64,000 nucleotides of DNA, taken from assembly GCF_000001735.4 (NCBI RefSeq), contig NC_003071.7, positions 12,827,151-12,891,150 of the forward strand, given 5' to 3'. Of this stretch, positions 1 to 12,962 are shown piece by piece. Below the pieces are notes generated by a model, which did no database searches, was not told where the DNA came from, and saw only the letters and a list, made by a program, of their open reading frames with translations. The position numbers and the translations under genes are program-made. The stretch comes from Arabidopsis thaliana. Taxonomy: Eukaryota; Streptophyta; Magnoliopsida; Brassicales; Brassicaceae. Each line of letters begins with the position of its first letter. The first letter of the stretch is position 1.

Positions 1-1401
1 CGCCGTCACCACCGGTGAAGAAGACGAAGACACCATCCTCGATCTGTATGTATCTCCCTTCGTTTAATCTAATTGCACTGGATCTGATCGTTTTCCGTAG
101 TAGTTCCTCAAGTTCTAGGATTTTAGTTTCGATTCGGAGCTTGATTGTTGTTGTGCGAAAATCTGTAGGAAATCGAAGTTGTATCGATTTGATAAAGATG
201 GAAGTCAGTGGAAGGAGAGAGGTGCTGGTACTGTTAAGTTTTTGAAACATAGAGTTTCTGGGAAGATTCGTCTCGTTATGAGGCAATCGAAAACTTTGAA
301 GATCTGTGCTAATCATCTTGGTAAGATTTGTCTACCTTTATGTAAAATGATACTGGATCTGTATTTCTAGTAGTCTCTTTTTACTCATTTTGATCGTTTC
401 CTTTGGAATTTTATGCAGTTGGATCGGGTATGAGTGTTCAGGAACACGCTGGGAATGATAAGTCTTGTGTATGGCACGCTCGTGATTTCTCCGATGGTGA
501 ATTGAAGGATGAGCTCTTCTGTATCCGGTTTGCTTCAGTTGAGAGTGAGTGTGAATTTTGCTTTTGTGTTTTTTTATTTCTCAGTTGATTGGATCTTACT
601 ACGTAATTGTTGCTTATAGTAGCACTGCTCTGTCTCGTTTTTGTGTGATTACGGTCATTGTGCCTATGTTATAGTAGCTTCGACGTTATCATTACCTCTT
701 TCTGCATACTGTTTTGGCATAATTGTGCTTCTTAATCAGCAGTCTCGAGCGTAGACACTGTTAATTTATGGCTTAGATCATTGGAGGATCTTGAACTTAG
801 TGATATTGCTGTTTAACAGCATGTTTTGGAAGTTTTCGATGTAGTGTCTTTGGCCAATTTAGAGATTTGGTTTAGTTTCTCTGGTAGATTTCATATGCAC
901 CTCTTCGCTAATCTGAAAGTTGAAGAGTATCATGGTAGTTACTTGATGATAAAAACCTATCAAAGGTGGCAATCAAGCTAGAGAAGTTAACTATATAGCT
1001 TCATGTATATGATCTGCATAGACAAAAACAGTTAAGTGTAATAATGGTTGCCTCAATGTAGCTTGGATCTGAGCTGTGTGTAGTATTGGAAAGCGTTTTG
1101 TGTGTGTTTATGACACCCTTCTGTTGATAAGATGTTCAAAGTCATAGTAGAGTTGCATAATAATCAAGTCTTGTTTACATGATCAGATTGCAAAGCATTT
1201 ATGCAAAAGTTCAAGGAAGTAGCTGAATCTGAAGAAGAGAAAGAAGAGAGCAAAGATGCCTCTGATACCGCTGGTCTTCTTGAGAAGTTAACAGTGGAAG
1301 AGAAGGAAAGTGAGAAGAAACCAGTGGAGAAGGCAGAGGAAAACAAAAAGAGTGAAGCTGTTGAAGAAAAGAAAACAGAGGAGTCTGTTCCCTCAGCTTA
1401 A
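1..1401 (+). CDS. RANBP1b: Ran-binding protein 1 (RanBP1b-type), 5' end missing
   Basis: The protein binds Ran-GTP through a Ran-binding domain (PH-like fold) and stimulates RanGAP-driven GTP hydrolysis in nucleocytoplasmic transport, acting in the cytoplasm near the nuclear pore. Exons visible are 1-45 (partial), 169-320, 419-544 and 1187-1401, and all introns are GT-AG. The second exon reads [13 protein letters not shown] and [13 protein letters not shown], hallmark RanBD stretches. The third reads [21 protein letters not shown]. The last exon gives [20 protein letters not shown], then an acidic, lysine-rich tail ending at the TAA at 1399-1401. The window opens inside exon 1, so the N-terminal residues and promoter are not present. 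Arabidopsis has several close paralogues (RANBP1a, b, c). The b assignment comes from chromosomal context. Confidence 0.93.
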
Positions 1402-4400
1402 GATGCATGCTTACACACACATACGGCCAGGTAATCAATAGCCTGATGTGTTTTAAATCCATCGAAGGAAGACTTGGCTTTTATTTTCAAATTGAATACA
1501 TGTTTTGAGTCGTGTTGAGAGTCTATATGTTTAGTGTCACAAAAGTGTCACAGGTGACATTTTGCATATTGCGAGATTGATTTTCGTGCTTGTTTGGGTT
1601 TCATTATCTGGAAGAAAAAAAGAGTGTATTTTGAGCTCTCTTATGATTTTTTTTTGGAAAAAGTGTGGACTCAAGAGAAGATTTTATTTTGAGTTCACAA
1701 AAATTTGTATGCATGGATGATTCGCGTGTTCTCTTTTTAATGCCAGTCGTGTTATTGAATCACTGAAAAGTGGTTACTCATAATTCTAGATATCCGTAGC
1801 TAATTGGCTATAAAATGGGTAAAGTTGGAATTAACTAAGCGACCATTTTTGCAGTTCAATTTTTATGTTCTTCAGTCTATAAATTTGGATAAGACTATGC
1901 AGATGAGATCCCTCTGTATGTTATTTTTAATCAAGTCTCTCTCTCTCTGGTGGTCTTTCATTATTCGTTGTATTACAAATGGACAAATTACGATTCAGGT
2001 TGGGTCATGTGTCACATAGTTGACCGGACCTACCTGGTTTTCATGGACTTTCACAAAAACTGGATCCCGAAATTAAGAACCCATTAATTCATGATGCTGA
2101 TTTGTCACTTGTAGGACATATATCCCTTTAACATTAGGAAATTAAATATCATATATCAAATATCTGGTTGATATATCATATAACACTCACAAAATCACTT
2201 GATACATGAAAAGTGATATTAATTCATCAAGTGAAAATGAATCCCTAATAAACGTTGCGATCAAAAAAGAAGAAAAAAAAAAACGTTGCGATCAGATGGA
2301 GGCTTAACCAACAGTCAAACCCATCTTTCATCTGTCTTTTTTTCTTTTATTTTAAAAAGCTTGATTTGGTTAGAACATAAACTGATATGGCTAGGTACAA
2401 CATAAAATCTTTGGACGATATTTGTATTCAATTCCAAATGTATAATAATTACCTCGATTTATCAATGACAAGAAACAATAGTTGGATATTTACCTCTAAA
2501 AGAAACCAATAGAGCTAGTCACCTTATTTGTCAAAACGTTTTGTATTAATCTCAAATCTAATTGTTAAAGAGTTCAAAGAACCTTCCTAATGAAGTTTAC
2601 AAGTCCATCATCCATGCATGTGCATTAAATTAGTTAAGGTATAAAACCTAGAAACTTCATCGAAACATCATCCACAACTTTTTAAACCAAAAAACATCAT
2701 ACACAACTTTCAACACTTATCAATCAAAGGGACGCGTTGCTGCTTTTTCTTTCCTGTCTACTTTACTTTAGCAAATTTAATAATTTCATATTCCTTTTTT
2801 CTCACGCTATCTTACTTTTTCTCGTGTTTTTTCTTTCCAATTTCTTGCCCATTTGTTCCTATTTTCCAAAACCCTTTTGTTTGTTTTTCGGTTGTATTAT
2901 TCCGATCCACTTTTACATGCAATGTACTTTGAGATATATATAAATAAGATGGTACGGATGGACCCTACAAGATGACAAGACACTCAAAAGATTTGGTTGT
3001 TGAGGCTTTTTGAGTGACGAGTGTCTGATATTATAATACTTACATGGTCATAAATTATTCCCAACCGTGTGCATGCATATGTCCTTACGTTTCTTTGATG
3101 TGAAATCTGAATTATTGACGTTTGTTTGTACCAGCTATGCGAGAATACGACAGTAGCATAATGTACACTTTGATTTCCCATGAATCATTCGCAAACATTT
3201 TACACCTACATGCATGACAAAAACCACCGAATTACTTCTATGCGCTTACTCTCTCTCACGATGTCAATAATACAGTAGCTAAGTCTAAACTCAACAAAGG
3301 AATCGATCACATATACATTTTATCATCTTGATAAAACTACGACTATTACATACTATTCACTCTCTCCAAAATCATGTGGGTTACTGAGAGACGAAAAGGG
3401 ATCGGTTATATGGTATGGTGCAAATTCTTATCCTCGGGTTTAATCTTGTGTTGATGCAAAAGTTTCTACTCTCTTTATACCCAATTTTTGAGAGGAAGAA
3501 GTGATTCATATCTCTCTAAAGGTAGAGAGATCTAACATTTTCATAGATTATATTGCTATAGTAATACCGAAAAGTATCTAATATATTTTATTTCTAATAA
3601 ATCTAGCTTCAGCAGATGTTGATTAGTTTGTTTTTTATAAAGACAAGATGATTAGTTTCATTAATATCTATGGGCTAGATTCATAAATATATTTAACACT
3701 CTCCGGCTATATATAATTCTAGTAGTATTGGCCATGCTCTACCATATTAAAAATTTATATGAGTCTTATCAAAACAAAACTAAAGATTGAATTATATTTC
3801 AAATTATTTCAAAATTGTCGACGTCTCGACATCAAATTCAGTACCTATCAAAATCAGAGATGGACCAAACCATATATTAATATACAGGTTACTAATCACA
3901 ACAAATAAGACAATTGATAGATATATTCAAAATAATATGGAGAAAATAATTAGAAATGAAGAGAACGAGTGATAAATGAGAAAATGGCAAATTCATTTAA
4001 TGAGGAAGGGACCCTCCCAACTTGAGAGAACTAGTCGACGAGTTTGGTGGATCCCCAAATGGGCCTCCCACTTTTCTCCTCCCTTAAATAAACGGAAGAA
4101 GTAACCGCGAGTCTCATTTCCTATGTACAAAGGTTAAACGGAAATAAACATAAATGTAAGAATATTTTGAACAGAATGAAGTTTTGGATGTGTAAAATGT
4201 AAACAACAATTTTTAAACCAAAAAGATGAGCGAGTTAAGTACTGTCGGATGTCATGCATAAGTAAACAAATAAAACAATGTTTAGTTAGCAATTGAAATA
4301 TATAAGTAACAGCTCAAATTTTTACATACATGACACATTCGTAATTTTTGTTTAAACAATATCACATTTATGCAGCGTGAAAACATATGTTTTTAGCAAG

Positions 4401-6506
4401 TTTTCCTTCGCGCGGGTTTCGTTATCTAACAACAACTTAATCATTTGATAGATAAATACTTTTCTACTTTTTTCCCGGATTATTAAAAGTTTAATTGCAT
4501 AATTTAACAACACGATTCATAAGAGTATTCATAATCCAATAAAAGAAACATCGTTTTATAACACACAAACACATATCGTAACTTTTTCTACTAGTTTGAC
4601 ATTACGTCACGTTATAAAAAAAATTATTGTCGAGGTAAAATCTGTCTGACCATATGTTTCCACGACTTTTCTGTATATAATAAAATACATCACGTAGTAA
4701 GAGACATGCTAATTATCAGTCAAAACTCTGACTTATAATATTCTTCGAATGAGAGAAAAACTCAAATTTGTTTTGCTTTCTGATGATTGTTCTTGAAACA
4801 AAAGTTAAGGATAACTGAAATTAAGAGGTAATAAATATTGACCTAATAAAAGATGGACGTGGCTTAATTAGGTTCATCATTCAAATTGGTTGTTAATACA
4901 TGTTTAACCACACGTTTAAGGCTTTTAACCTTTGAAAAACAAGCTACATTTGTGAGAGTTAAGACAGAGTTAGGTCTGCTTTCTGATTTCACATGAACTT
5001 ATCGTGAGAGTTTCTTACTAAACAATTCACACACTTTATATGTATGCGTGTTAAATTTTGGTGAGAAAAATGTTAGAAGAAAAGCAAGATTACGCTTTTA
5101 TTTAACCATCCCCTGATTATCAAATTCTCGTTATCAAAAAAATAGTTGCCGATAATATCTTCACTTGTCTATACACATTTAAATAAAATTATTTAATTTG
5201 AACAGTCATTATTGTCAGTTGGATGAGGAACCCTAAAGATAAGAATTATTGCCATTTAAGTATTGATAAAGATATTTAATTAATTGTAACTTCAGTGAAA
5301 TTTCATAGAAAGAAAAATATATATTCATTTGTTTGGTTCTTATCATAATGGTCCCAAGAATTGCTGCACCAAATGGTTGTATCTCGAGGCATCGATGCCA
5401 TTACGGTAAAAGCAAATGGTAAAGTAGCTCATAAAGCTACACTCCACAACATCAATACCAATTTAACATTTTCAGATATTCTAATTTTTTAGCTAACGTC
5501 TGAATTAACATATTCTAATTTATAATATGAAGAAACGTAAATATTTGAACATTTATATCCTTAATAACTGCTTAGATATAGGAGCTCTAAACATAATCTA
5601 CACTAATTTTCGCATGTGATTATGCAAATATCAATACTTTGATGATAAACTATTAGTTTGATTAAAGAATGGCAGTGTAGTGATAGATAAGTTATCTCTA
5701 AACATAGAAAGAGTTGGACCAAAGTCTCATTCTATCGCTTTCTTTTTTCCCATCTATTTGAATATTTGACTATTCAGGTGGATATTATTCTCGTATAAGA
5801 AGTTAAATATATAATTAACTAAAATTGGGTTCAAATATCTTTTATTAATTAAGATTATAGTGAAACATGATTTTTTTTGTCATAATAAATCTATAGTGTC
5901 AAGTTCAATGTAAAATATTTTAAGTCAAAGTGAAATCATATTAAGACAACCGAACAACCACACAAAAAAATACATAAACCATTTTGTTTTCATTTCTTTA
6001 TATTCAAACTAATCATCACCAAAATAAAACCTAACAAATAAAGGAAGTGAACCTTGTAATTTAAACCTTACTTAACCCCTTTATCAGAATAAGGTTTTAA
6101 TTTTAATGAAATCTCACAAATAATTTTTTTTCTTTCTTTCACCTTAAATTGACTCCAAACAAAAACGGAAACCATGATGAGCCAAACTAACTGACATATT
6201 CATTACTATATCTTATTTGTTTTGAATTTTAAAATTAATAGAAACCTAAAAGTAACTCTAGTTTTTATGAACTTATCTCTATTTAACATAATAATAACTG
6301 GTGTAATAGTTAGTCTTTCGTATAAGTATGGACTGACATTTGTTTCTTACCCAATTCTAGAATCACAATTTAAAAACGTAGGTTTGCTTCTTCACTTGAA
6401 CAAACTTGAAAAAAAATTTCATCATTTAACTAAGCTCACTTTTACCAATCAACATATCCTGCATACTATTTTTCACCATTACGATATATTTATGTCGACT
6501 AAAGGA
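1402..6506. other. AT-rich intergenic spacer, no supported gene
   Basis: After the RanBP1 3' UTR this 5 kb stretch has only short open frames without splice or codon support, for example a hydrophobic, T-rich frame at 2737-2943. It contains a short A-rich tract flanked by a 14 bp direct repeat at 2250-2294 (see findings). I see no RNA gene or recognisable transposon end in it. Confidence 0.6.
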
Positions 6507-7070
6507 ATCTCCAAGGCTAAACACTATTTTGGTGTTCAAATTACACCATTTTTAGCACTAAAACTTCTGTTCTATCCAACCATAACACCAAAAATCACAC
6601 TAAAAAAAGAATCTATTATTATATAATTTATTTAAAAGATTTTTTTTGTTATTTAATAGTTTTGATTAGTATTTATTATTAGTATAGGATTACATAACAT
6701 TATAAACATAGTATATTAAAATATATATTTAAAAATACATAAAATTGTAATTATTTTAAGTATTTTCATACATAATAATATAAAAATATCATAATTAAAT
6801 AAACTATTTCAAGAGATATAATATATTAATGTATCCATTCATTTTTATATTTTATATCTATTAATCATTTGTAATTTTATATTTATTAATTGAATTTTTA
6901 TTGATATAATAAGTGAATAGTGTTTAGAGTTATGAATAGTATCACACCAAATTTGATGTAACACTGTAGCATTACACTAAAATGGTGTGAATTTTAGAGT
7001 TCCATTGGAAAGCTTTTAGTGCAAAAATTACACTAAAATGGTGTTTTAGAGTCCCATTGGAGTTGGCCTA
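6507..7070. mobile_element. MITE-like element with diverged terminal inverted repeats
   Basis: The left end (about 6507-6560: tctccaaggctaaacacta, then ttttggtgtt) is an imperfect inverted copy of the right end (about 7027-7070: cactaaaatggtgttttaga, then gtcccattggag). The right end also carries a tandem second copy of the terminal unit (6972-7009). The 14-mer cactaaaatggtgt occurs at 6975-6988 and again at 7031-7044. The interior is about 80% A+T by eye and codes for nothing. Short size, TIRs and an AT-rich core fit a non-autonomous DNA transposon. I cannot fix the superfamily, because no clean target-site duplication is evident. Confidence 0.6.
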
Positions 7071-7946
7071 AGTAGAACCACTGAACCAATGCAACAAAGT
7101 TAGACATATATTATAATAATAGACCTCTATCTATGCTATATATATGTAATTTTGCATTAAATAGGCCAGTGTTTGTGGATAACTATCACGATTAAATAGT
7201 GCTAATCATGTTTAAATAGTGGTAAATTTACCCATCAAAAACAAAACAAAAAAGATTAAATAGTTCTAAATAACAAATATTACAGCCCATCATTAGTTGT
7301 CTTGTTACAAAGGTAGATGATGTAGCAATAGACTAATAGTACCCATTATATCGAAGATAAATTACTATTCAACTATACAAAACTATACAATTATATATTA
7401 TCACCTTTTTTTGTTAGGTTTCTTTTGCTGTTTAATTATTATTATTCAAAAATAAACTCTCAAAACATTATCTTATTTAATCAACGCAACAAATATCGTA
7501 AGCAAACATGCTAAAATTAACCACTGTAAAACATATATTTGTTTCTGTCGAACATTTTAATAAAATATTCTTACAAGACTATTTCAAAAAATAACAAAAA
7601 TATAAAAGTGTTTGTCAACGAAAAATAATTTTTAATTAAATAAGGAAATAATATAATAAAAAGGTATAAAGTAAACTTGAAATCGGAAAAAAACTAAAAA
7701 AGGAGAAAGAACAAAGCAATAAATGAAAACCTGCAAAGTTTCGTCTTTGCACCAAAAAACACATCACCACTCTCTTCCTCTCTTTCCTCACTTCGCTCTT
7801 TCTTCTTCTCCTCCTACTTCCCAACTTCTCTCCTCTCTCTTCACATTATTATATTCTCTCTGTTTCTTCCAATCCAATCCAATCTCTCTCTCTCTCTCTC
7901 TCTCAGAAACTAAACTGAAATATTGCAGAGTTTTGAATACACGGCC
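7071..7946. other. KUP1 upstream region and 5' leader with CT microsatellite
   Basis: This is AT-rich DNA up to about 7700, then a pyrimidine-rich stretch leading into KUP1. A (CT)n run of about 11 repeats at 7883-7904 lies some 40 bp before the KUP1 start codon. CT-rich leaders of this type are common in plant 5' UTRs. A direct-repeat/A-rich feature lies at 7190-7264 (see findings). Confidence 0.55.
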
Positions 7947-10900
7947 ATGAACCAATCACCATCTCTTATCGAACAGGGTATTTCTCAACAGGTCAGTTTT
8001 TTTTTCTTCTGTGTTTCTCATAGTAACCAAATCCTCTGTTTTATCATGTTCTGTTTCAACTCTGTTCTGTCTGTTGCAATGAGAATTTTCTCAAAAATCA
8101 CTTTTTTCTTCTGGGTTTTTGATTTTGGGAACAATGCGAATTTATGTGGTCGAGATTGGATTTTCGTATTTGAAGAAGAAGAACAAGTGGAAGATTAAGG
8201 GTTCTATTTTTGCTCTGTTTTTGCTTCATTTTTGGATTGTTTTCCCAAGTAGGATTGGTAGGTCCTCCTGCTTGAACCATATCGACTTTGGTATTTACCG
8301 GAATTTAAACAAAGACGTGAACGCTTTTCATGTTTGGTGATATTAGATTAGTTGTTAACTTGTGAAATTGAGCCTTCTAATTATTAATGTTATTGTTAAT
8401 TTGACAAAAGGTTTGATTTTGAAATTTAGTAAAGTCTCTATTTTTAAGGAAAGAAATGAGTTGGATGTGAAAAGTCCAACTTTTTTTTATTAGACTGTTT
8501 GGTTTTTGTAGTTGACATCTATTGGCAGAGTAAAGGTTCTAAGATTATGTAATTAGGTTAAATTTAGGTCATACTTTATGAAAACTCAATGTTTCTGAGT
8601 ACATAAATCTTAAAAGTTCATAATCTTTGTTTTAAAATGTTTCAGCATTTGAAGACTTTGTCTTGTGCCAATGTTCTTACTTTGGCTTACCAGAGTCTTG
8701 GAGTGATCTATGGTGATCTTAGTACATCGCCACTCTATGTTTATAAGACCACTTTCTCTGGGAAACTAAGTCTTCATGAAGACGATGAAGAGATCTTTGG
8801 AGTGTTCTCTTTCATCTTCTGGACATTTACACTCATTGCTCTTTTTAAATACGTTTTCATTGTTCTCTCAGCAGATGACAATGGAGAAGGTAAAAGCTTT
8901 AAGCCTTTATATCAGAATTATGATATGTCTACGTATGTTTTCGACGTTGATCAGTCGTTTGTGTTCTTTGTTTGAAGGTGGAACATTTGCGTTGTACTCG
9001 CTTCTTTGTAGATATGCCAAGCTAAGCATTTTACCAAATCATCAAGAAATGGATGAGAAACTATCAACATATGCAACGGGAAGCCCAGGAGAGACTCGGC
9101 AAAGCGCAGCGGTTAAATCATTCTTTGAGAAGCATCCGAAATCTCAAAAGTGTTTGTTGCTCTTTGTTCTTTTAGGGACATGTATGGCTATTGGTGATAG
9201 TGTCCTCACTCCAACAATCTCAGGTAAATTTTCCAGAGAACTTCTCTGCAGTGAACCTTAGACAAAGTATAGTTTCCAAACATTTTGGTATCTTGCAGTT
9301 CTTTCAGCTGTTTCTGGAGTCAAACTCAAGATTCCCAACCTTCACGAGAGTATGTCTGACTCTGTTTACTTACTTTGTCAAATATATACTAATTCACGTC
9401 TCATGTTTAGTTTTGTTTCTCTTGTCCTCAACTCCAGATTATGTTGTCATCATCGCATGTATCATCTTGGTGGCGATATTCTCAGTCCAGCGTTATGGTA
9501 CGCATAGAGTCGCCTTCATTTTCGCTCCAATCTCCACTGCTTGGCTTCTCTCCATCAGTAGCATTGGAGTTTACAACACTATAAAATGGAACCCGCGTAT
9601 AGTCTCTGCGCTTTCGCCTGTTTACATGTATAAGTTCCTTAGAAGCACCGGTGTTGAAGGGTGGGTTTCACTTGGAGGTGTTGTTCTTTCAATCACAGGT
9701 AAAAACTTTAGTTAATGAAACTATATGTTATATAACATTATCAAAGTTTATGTTCTTTATTCTTATATATTGTGTTTATTCTCCTCCTTAGGTGTTGAGA
9801 CTATGTTTGCTGACTTAGGTCACTTCTCTTCTCTGTCCATAAAGGTAAGACCTTTAACTTTATAAGATATGATTCTGATGAAAAGAATCCTCTTTTAGTA
9901 ACAAAACTGAAATATAGGTGGCTTTCTCGTTCTTTGTATACCCGTGTTTGATACTTGCATACATGGGTGAGGCTGCGTTTCTCTCTAAACACCATGAAGA
10001 TATTCAGCAAAGCTTCTACAAGGCGATACCCGGTAAATTCTTAACTGTAATCTGTATAGTACGCGAATAACTCGAGACTTTTGAATGGGATTAAGTCAGA
10101 TAAGTCTGTTTGCAGAGCCTGTGTTCTGGCCAGTGTTCATTGTGGCTACATTTGCAGCTGTGGTGGGAAGCCAAGCTGTCATATCCGCAACGTTTTCGAT
10201 CATAAGTCAATGTTGTGCACTTGATTGCTTTCCTCGGGTCAAGATCATTCACACTTCAAGCAAAATACATGGACAAATCTATATCCCTGAAGTTAACTGG
10301 ATGCTGATGTGTCTTTGCCTGGCGGTCACTATCGGGTTAAGAGACACTAATATGATGGGTCATGCATATGGTGAGACCATGATCATGATCACTTCAGTTG
10401 TTTTTAGAAAATTGAAAACTTATGTTTAAATCTCTTTGTTTCTGCAGGACTTGCTGTGACCTCTGTGATGCTTGTGACTACATGTTTGATGACTTTAGTG
10501 ATGACAATTGTCTGGAAGCAAAGAATCATTACAGTTCTCGCATTCGTTGTCTTTTTCGGTTCCATCGAGCTTCTCTATTTCTCGTCATGCGTCTACAAAG
10601 TACCTGAAGGAGGTTGGATTCCGATTCTCCTCTCTTTGACATTCATGGCGGTAATGTACATATGGAACTACGGAACTACAAAGAAACATGAATTCGACGT
10701 TGAGAACAAGGTCTCGATGGACCGGATAGTTTCTCTAGGACCAAGCATAGGAATGGTTAGAGTTCCAGGAATAGGACTGGTCTATTCGAATCTTGTGACG
10801 GGAGTTCCAGCTGTTTTCGGACATTTCGTGACGAATCTGCCTGCGTTTCACAAGATTCTAGTGTTTGTATGTGTGAAGTCAGTTCAGGTTCCTTATGTTG

Positions 10901-11316
10901 GAGAAGAAGAGAGGTTTGTGATAAGCAGAGTAGGGCCAAAAGAGTATGGAATGTTTAGAAGTGTGGTTAGGTATGGATACAGAGATGTTCCTAGAGAAAT
11001 GTATGACTTCGAAAGCCGGTTAGTATCTGCAATAGTCGAATTCGTTGAAACCGAACCGGGACTTGAAGAAGAAGAAATGTCGAGTGTTCGGAGAAAGAAA
11101 GAGGAATGTATGGAGATAATGGAAGCGAAAGAAGCTGGAGTAGCGTATATACTGGGACATTCATACGCAAAGGCGAAGCAATCATCGTCGGTGTTGAAGA
11201 AACTAGCAGTGAATGTTGTATTTGCGTTCATGAGCACGAATTGCAGAGGAACAGATGTTGTGCTTAATGTTCCTCACACTTCTCTGCTTGAAGTTGGAAT
11301 GGTTTATTACGTCTAA
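7947..11316 (+). CDS. KUP1: KUP/HAK/KT potassium transporter 1
   Basis: This is a potassium uptake permease of the KUP/HAK/KT family, a multi-pass membrane protein of 712 aa. Nine coding exons join in frame: 7947-7991, 8646-8889, 8978-9223, 9299-9349, 9438-9698, 9792-9844, 9918-10032, 10116-10370 and 10448-11316, all with GT-AG introns. The family signature [11 protein letters not shown] falls at residues 34-44 in the first membrane segment. About twelve hydrophobic segments follow (for example ending with [17 protein letters not shown]), then a long soluble C-terminal region rich in charged residues. The start is set by [13 protein letters not shown] in exon 1, whose upstream sequence is a CT-rich leader. 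It is convergent with ZIP6, with 263 bp between the stop codons. The family is known to mediate K+ (and Cs+/Rb+) uptake. The symbol comes from sequence recall. Confidence 0.96.
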
Positions 11317-11579
11317 ACAGAGTAATACTTAGCTTTAGCATAAGATCAGTACAGTTTTTAGTAGTAGTACAGTATATAAGAGAGCTCTAACTTCATTTTC
11401 AGTTGTTTTAGCAGAGAAGTTTAATGTGTAAATATACTTACAGTTAATGAAGGAAAATGAAGAAATGATAATTAGATATATTTATAAAGTAAACCAAAGT
11501 TCAAATATGTTAAAACAGGTTTAGGTATTCATACTATTTCCTGTGGCCAAATTAGTATATAACCTTAAATTCTTTTTGT

Positions 11580-12962
11580 CTAAGCCCAAAGAGCAAGTAG
11601 TGACATAGAGGCAGAACCTAAAACCAAAGCCACAAAACAAAGCTTCTTGAGGCGAGAACCCGATTCACCGCAAGTCGTCAGCATCTTGTTATGGAAGAAA
11701 TCCAATGCAATTAGGTCAACCAAGGCCATGTATATTAGAATACCTGAAGAGAATGATCCCAATAAACCCTCCATTATCAATGCGTTCGGGTTCTGATCAT
11801 CGTACCCGGTCGCTGCAAATATCACCATCCCTAGTACAATCCCGAGTGGCGTTGTTACCGCGAACATTAAGCACATATACACCACTGTCCCTGCCTTAAA
11901 CCCAGCCTGACCATCAAACAATACCACTCATCAATCCTAAGTTTTATCCTAAGGACCAAAAAACTATCAATGAAACTCACAAAATGTTATATTGGTTCGG
12001 TTTTTTGGATTATTGGTATGGTTTTGATATGGTCCATGAGCTGCTCTAAATTAGAATGTCACATTCTATGATATGCAAAAATGTCAACATCTACATATTA
12101 CTATTACTTCTTCTAGGTTTCTTAAAATATTATTATGTCTAAAGTCAGAACCAACTAGTTTTTTCTCATAGTATTTATTATTCTCTCCTAACTAATTCAA
12201 CACTAATTAAATTTGTGAGAACTAGTTTACCAAAAATAAAAAGAAATGAAGAAAGAAACAAACCTGAGCAATGCAACCACCAAGACCCAAACCTTCAAAA
12301 ATCTGATGAAAAGAAAGCGCAGCAATCAAAGGTCTAATGGTACACTTATTTTGTGACATTCCCATTGTTACTCCAATTATCACCGAATGAAATATAATCC
12401 CTATTTCAAGAACTTGTGACACTAATCTTTGTTTCATCTTCACAATTTCCTCCTCACTATTTTCTTGTATTTCCAAATCAGCCCCACACTTTCCTTCTTT
12501 CATTTCTAACCCTCCAACCGCCTTACCCACCGGCATATACTCCATCCCTCCGTCACCACCACCACCACCACCGTGTCCCATATGTTCACTCGCCGTTAAA
12601 TCAACCAACAAAGCCGTTATAGCTCCGATCATCGTAACTAAACCAGCAAACGGAAAATCTTTCCATGGATGACGTGACGACACTTGGCAATCAGCGAGTG
12701 ACTCAAACGCTTCCGGTAAAACGTGGACTAAAGACGTCGAGAGAATCACGCCGGCGGCGAAACACTTTATCACAAGAATTGCTTTATCGTACAGAGGTTT
12801 ACCATGAAAGTATTTAGCGAGTAAAACTGGTCCCCAAACTCCGAAAACGCTTGTGAGAAAGATGGCGAAGACGGCGACTATCTTTAGATGAGAGGCTTCT
12901 TCGCCGTCTCTACATGCCGCTGCTCTGATTGCTGCCTCTGTTCCGGTGACGCAAGAAGCCAT
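11580..12962 (-). CDS. ZIP6: ZIP family metal transporter 6
   Basis: This is a ZIP (ZRT/IRT-like) divalent metal transporter of 341 aa with about eight membrane segments, moving Zn/Fe-type cations toward the cytosol. Two exons: 12264-12962 and 11580-11906. The protein starts [18 protein letters not shown] cytoplasmic loop with [10 protein letters not shown] at residues 127-136 is the usual histidine-rich metal-binding loop of the family. Conserved helix IV residues appear in [13 protein letters not shown] (His192), and helix V residues in [12 protein letters not shown] (His219, Glu223), which form the metal pathway in ZIP proteins. The end LLALWA is followed by a stop at 11580-11582. Unlike most IRT1-like ZIPs the N-terminal signal peptide is weak, so membrane location is not obvious from sequence. 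ZIP6 is a divergent clade member in Arabidopsis. Confidence 0.96.

Noticed and set aside
6222-6626. 134-codon open frame (MNFKINRNLKVTLVFMNLSL...)
   Set aside because: It runs into the left terminus of the MITE-like element, has spacer-like composition and no recognisable motif or start context.
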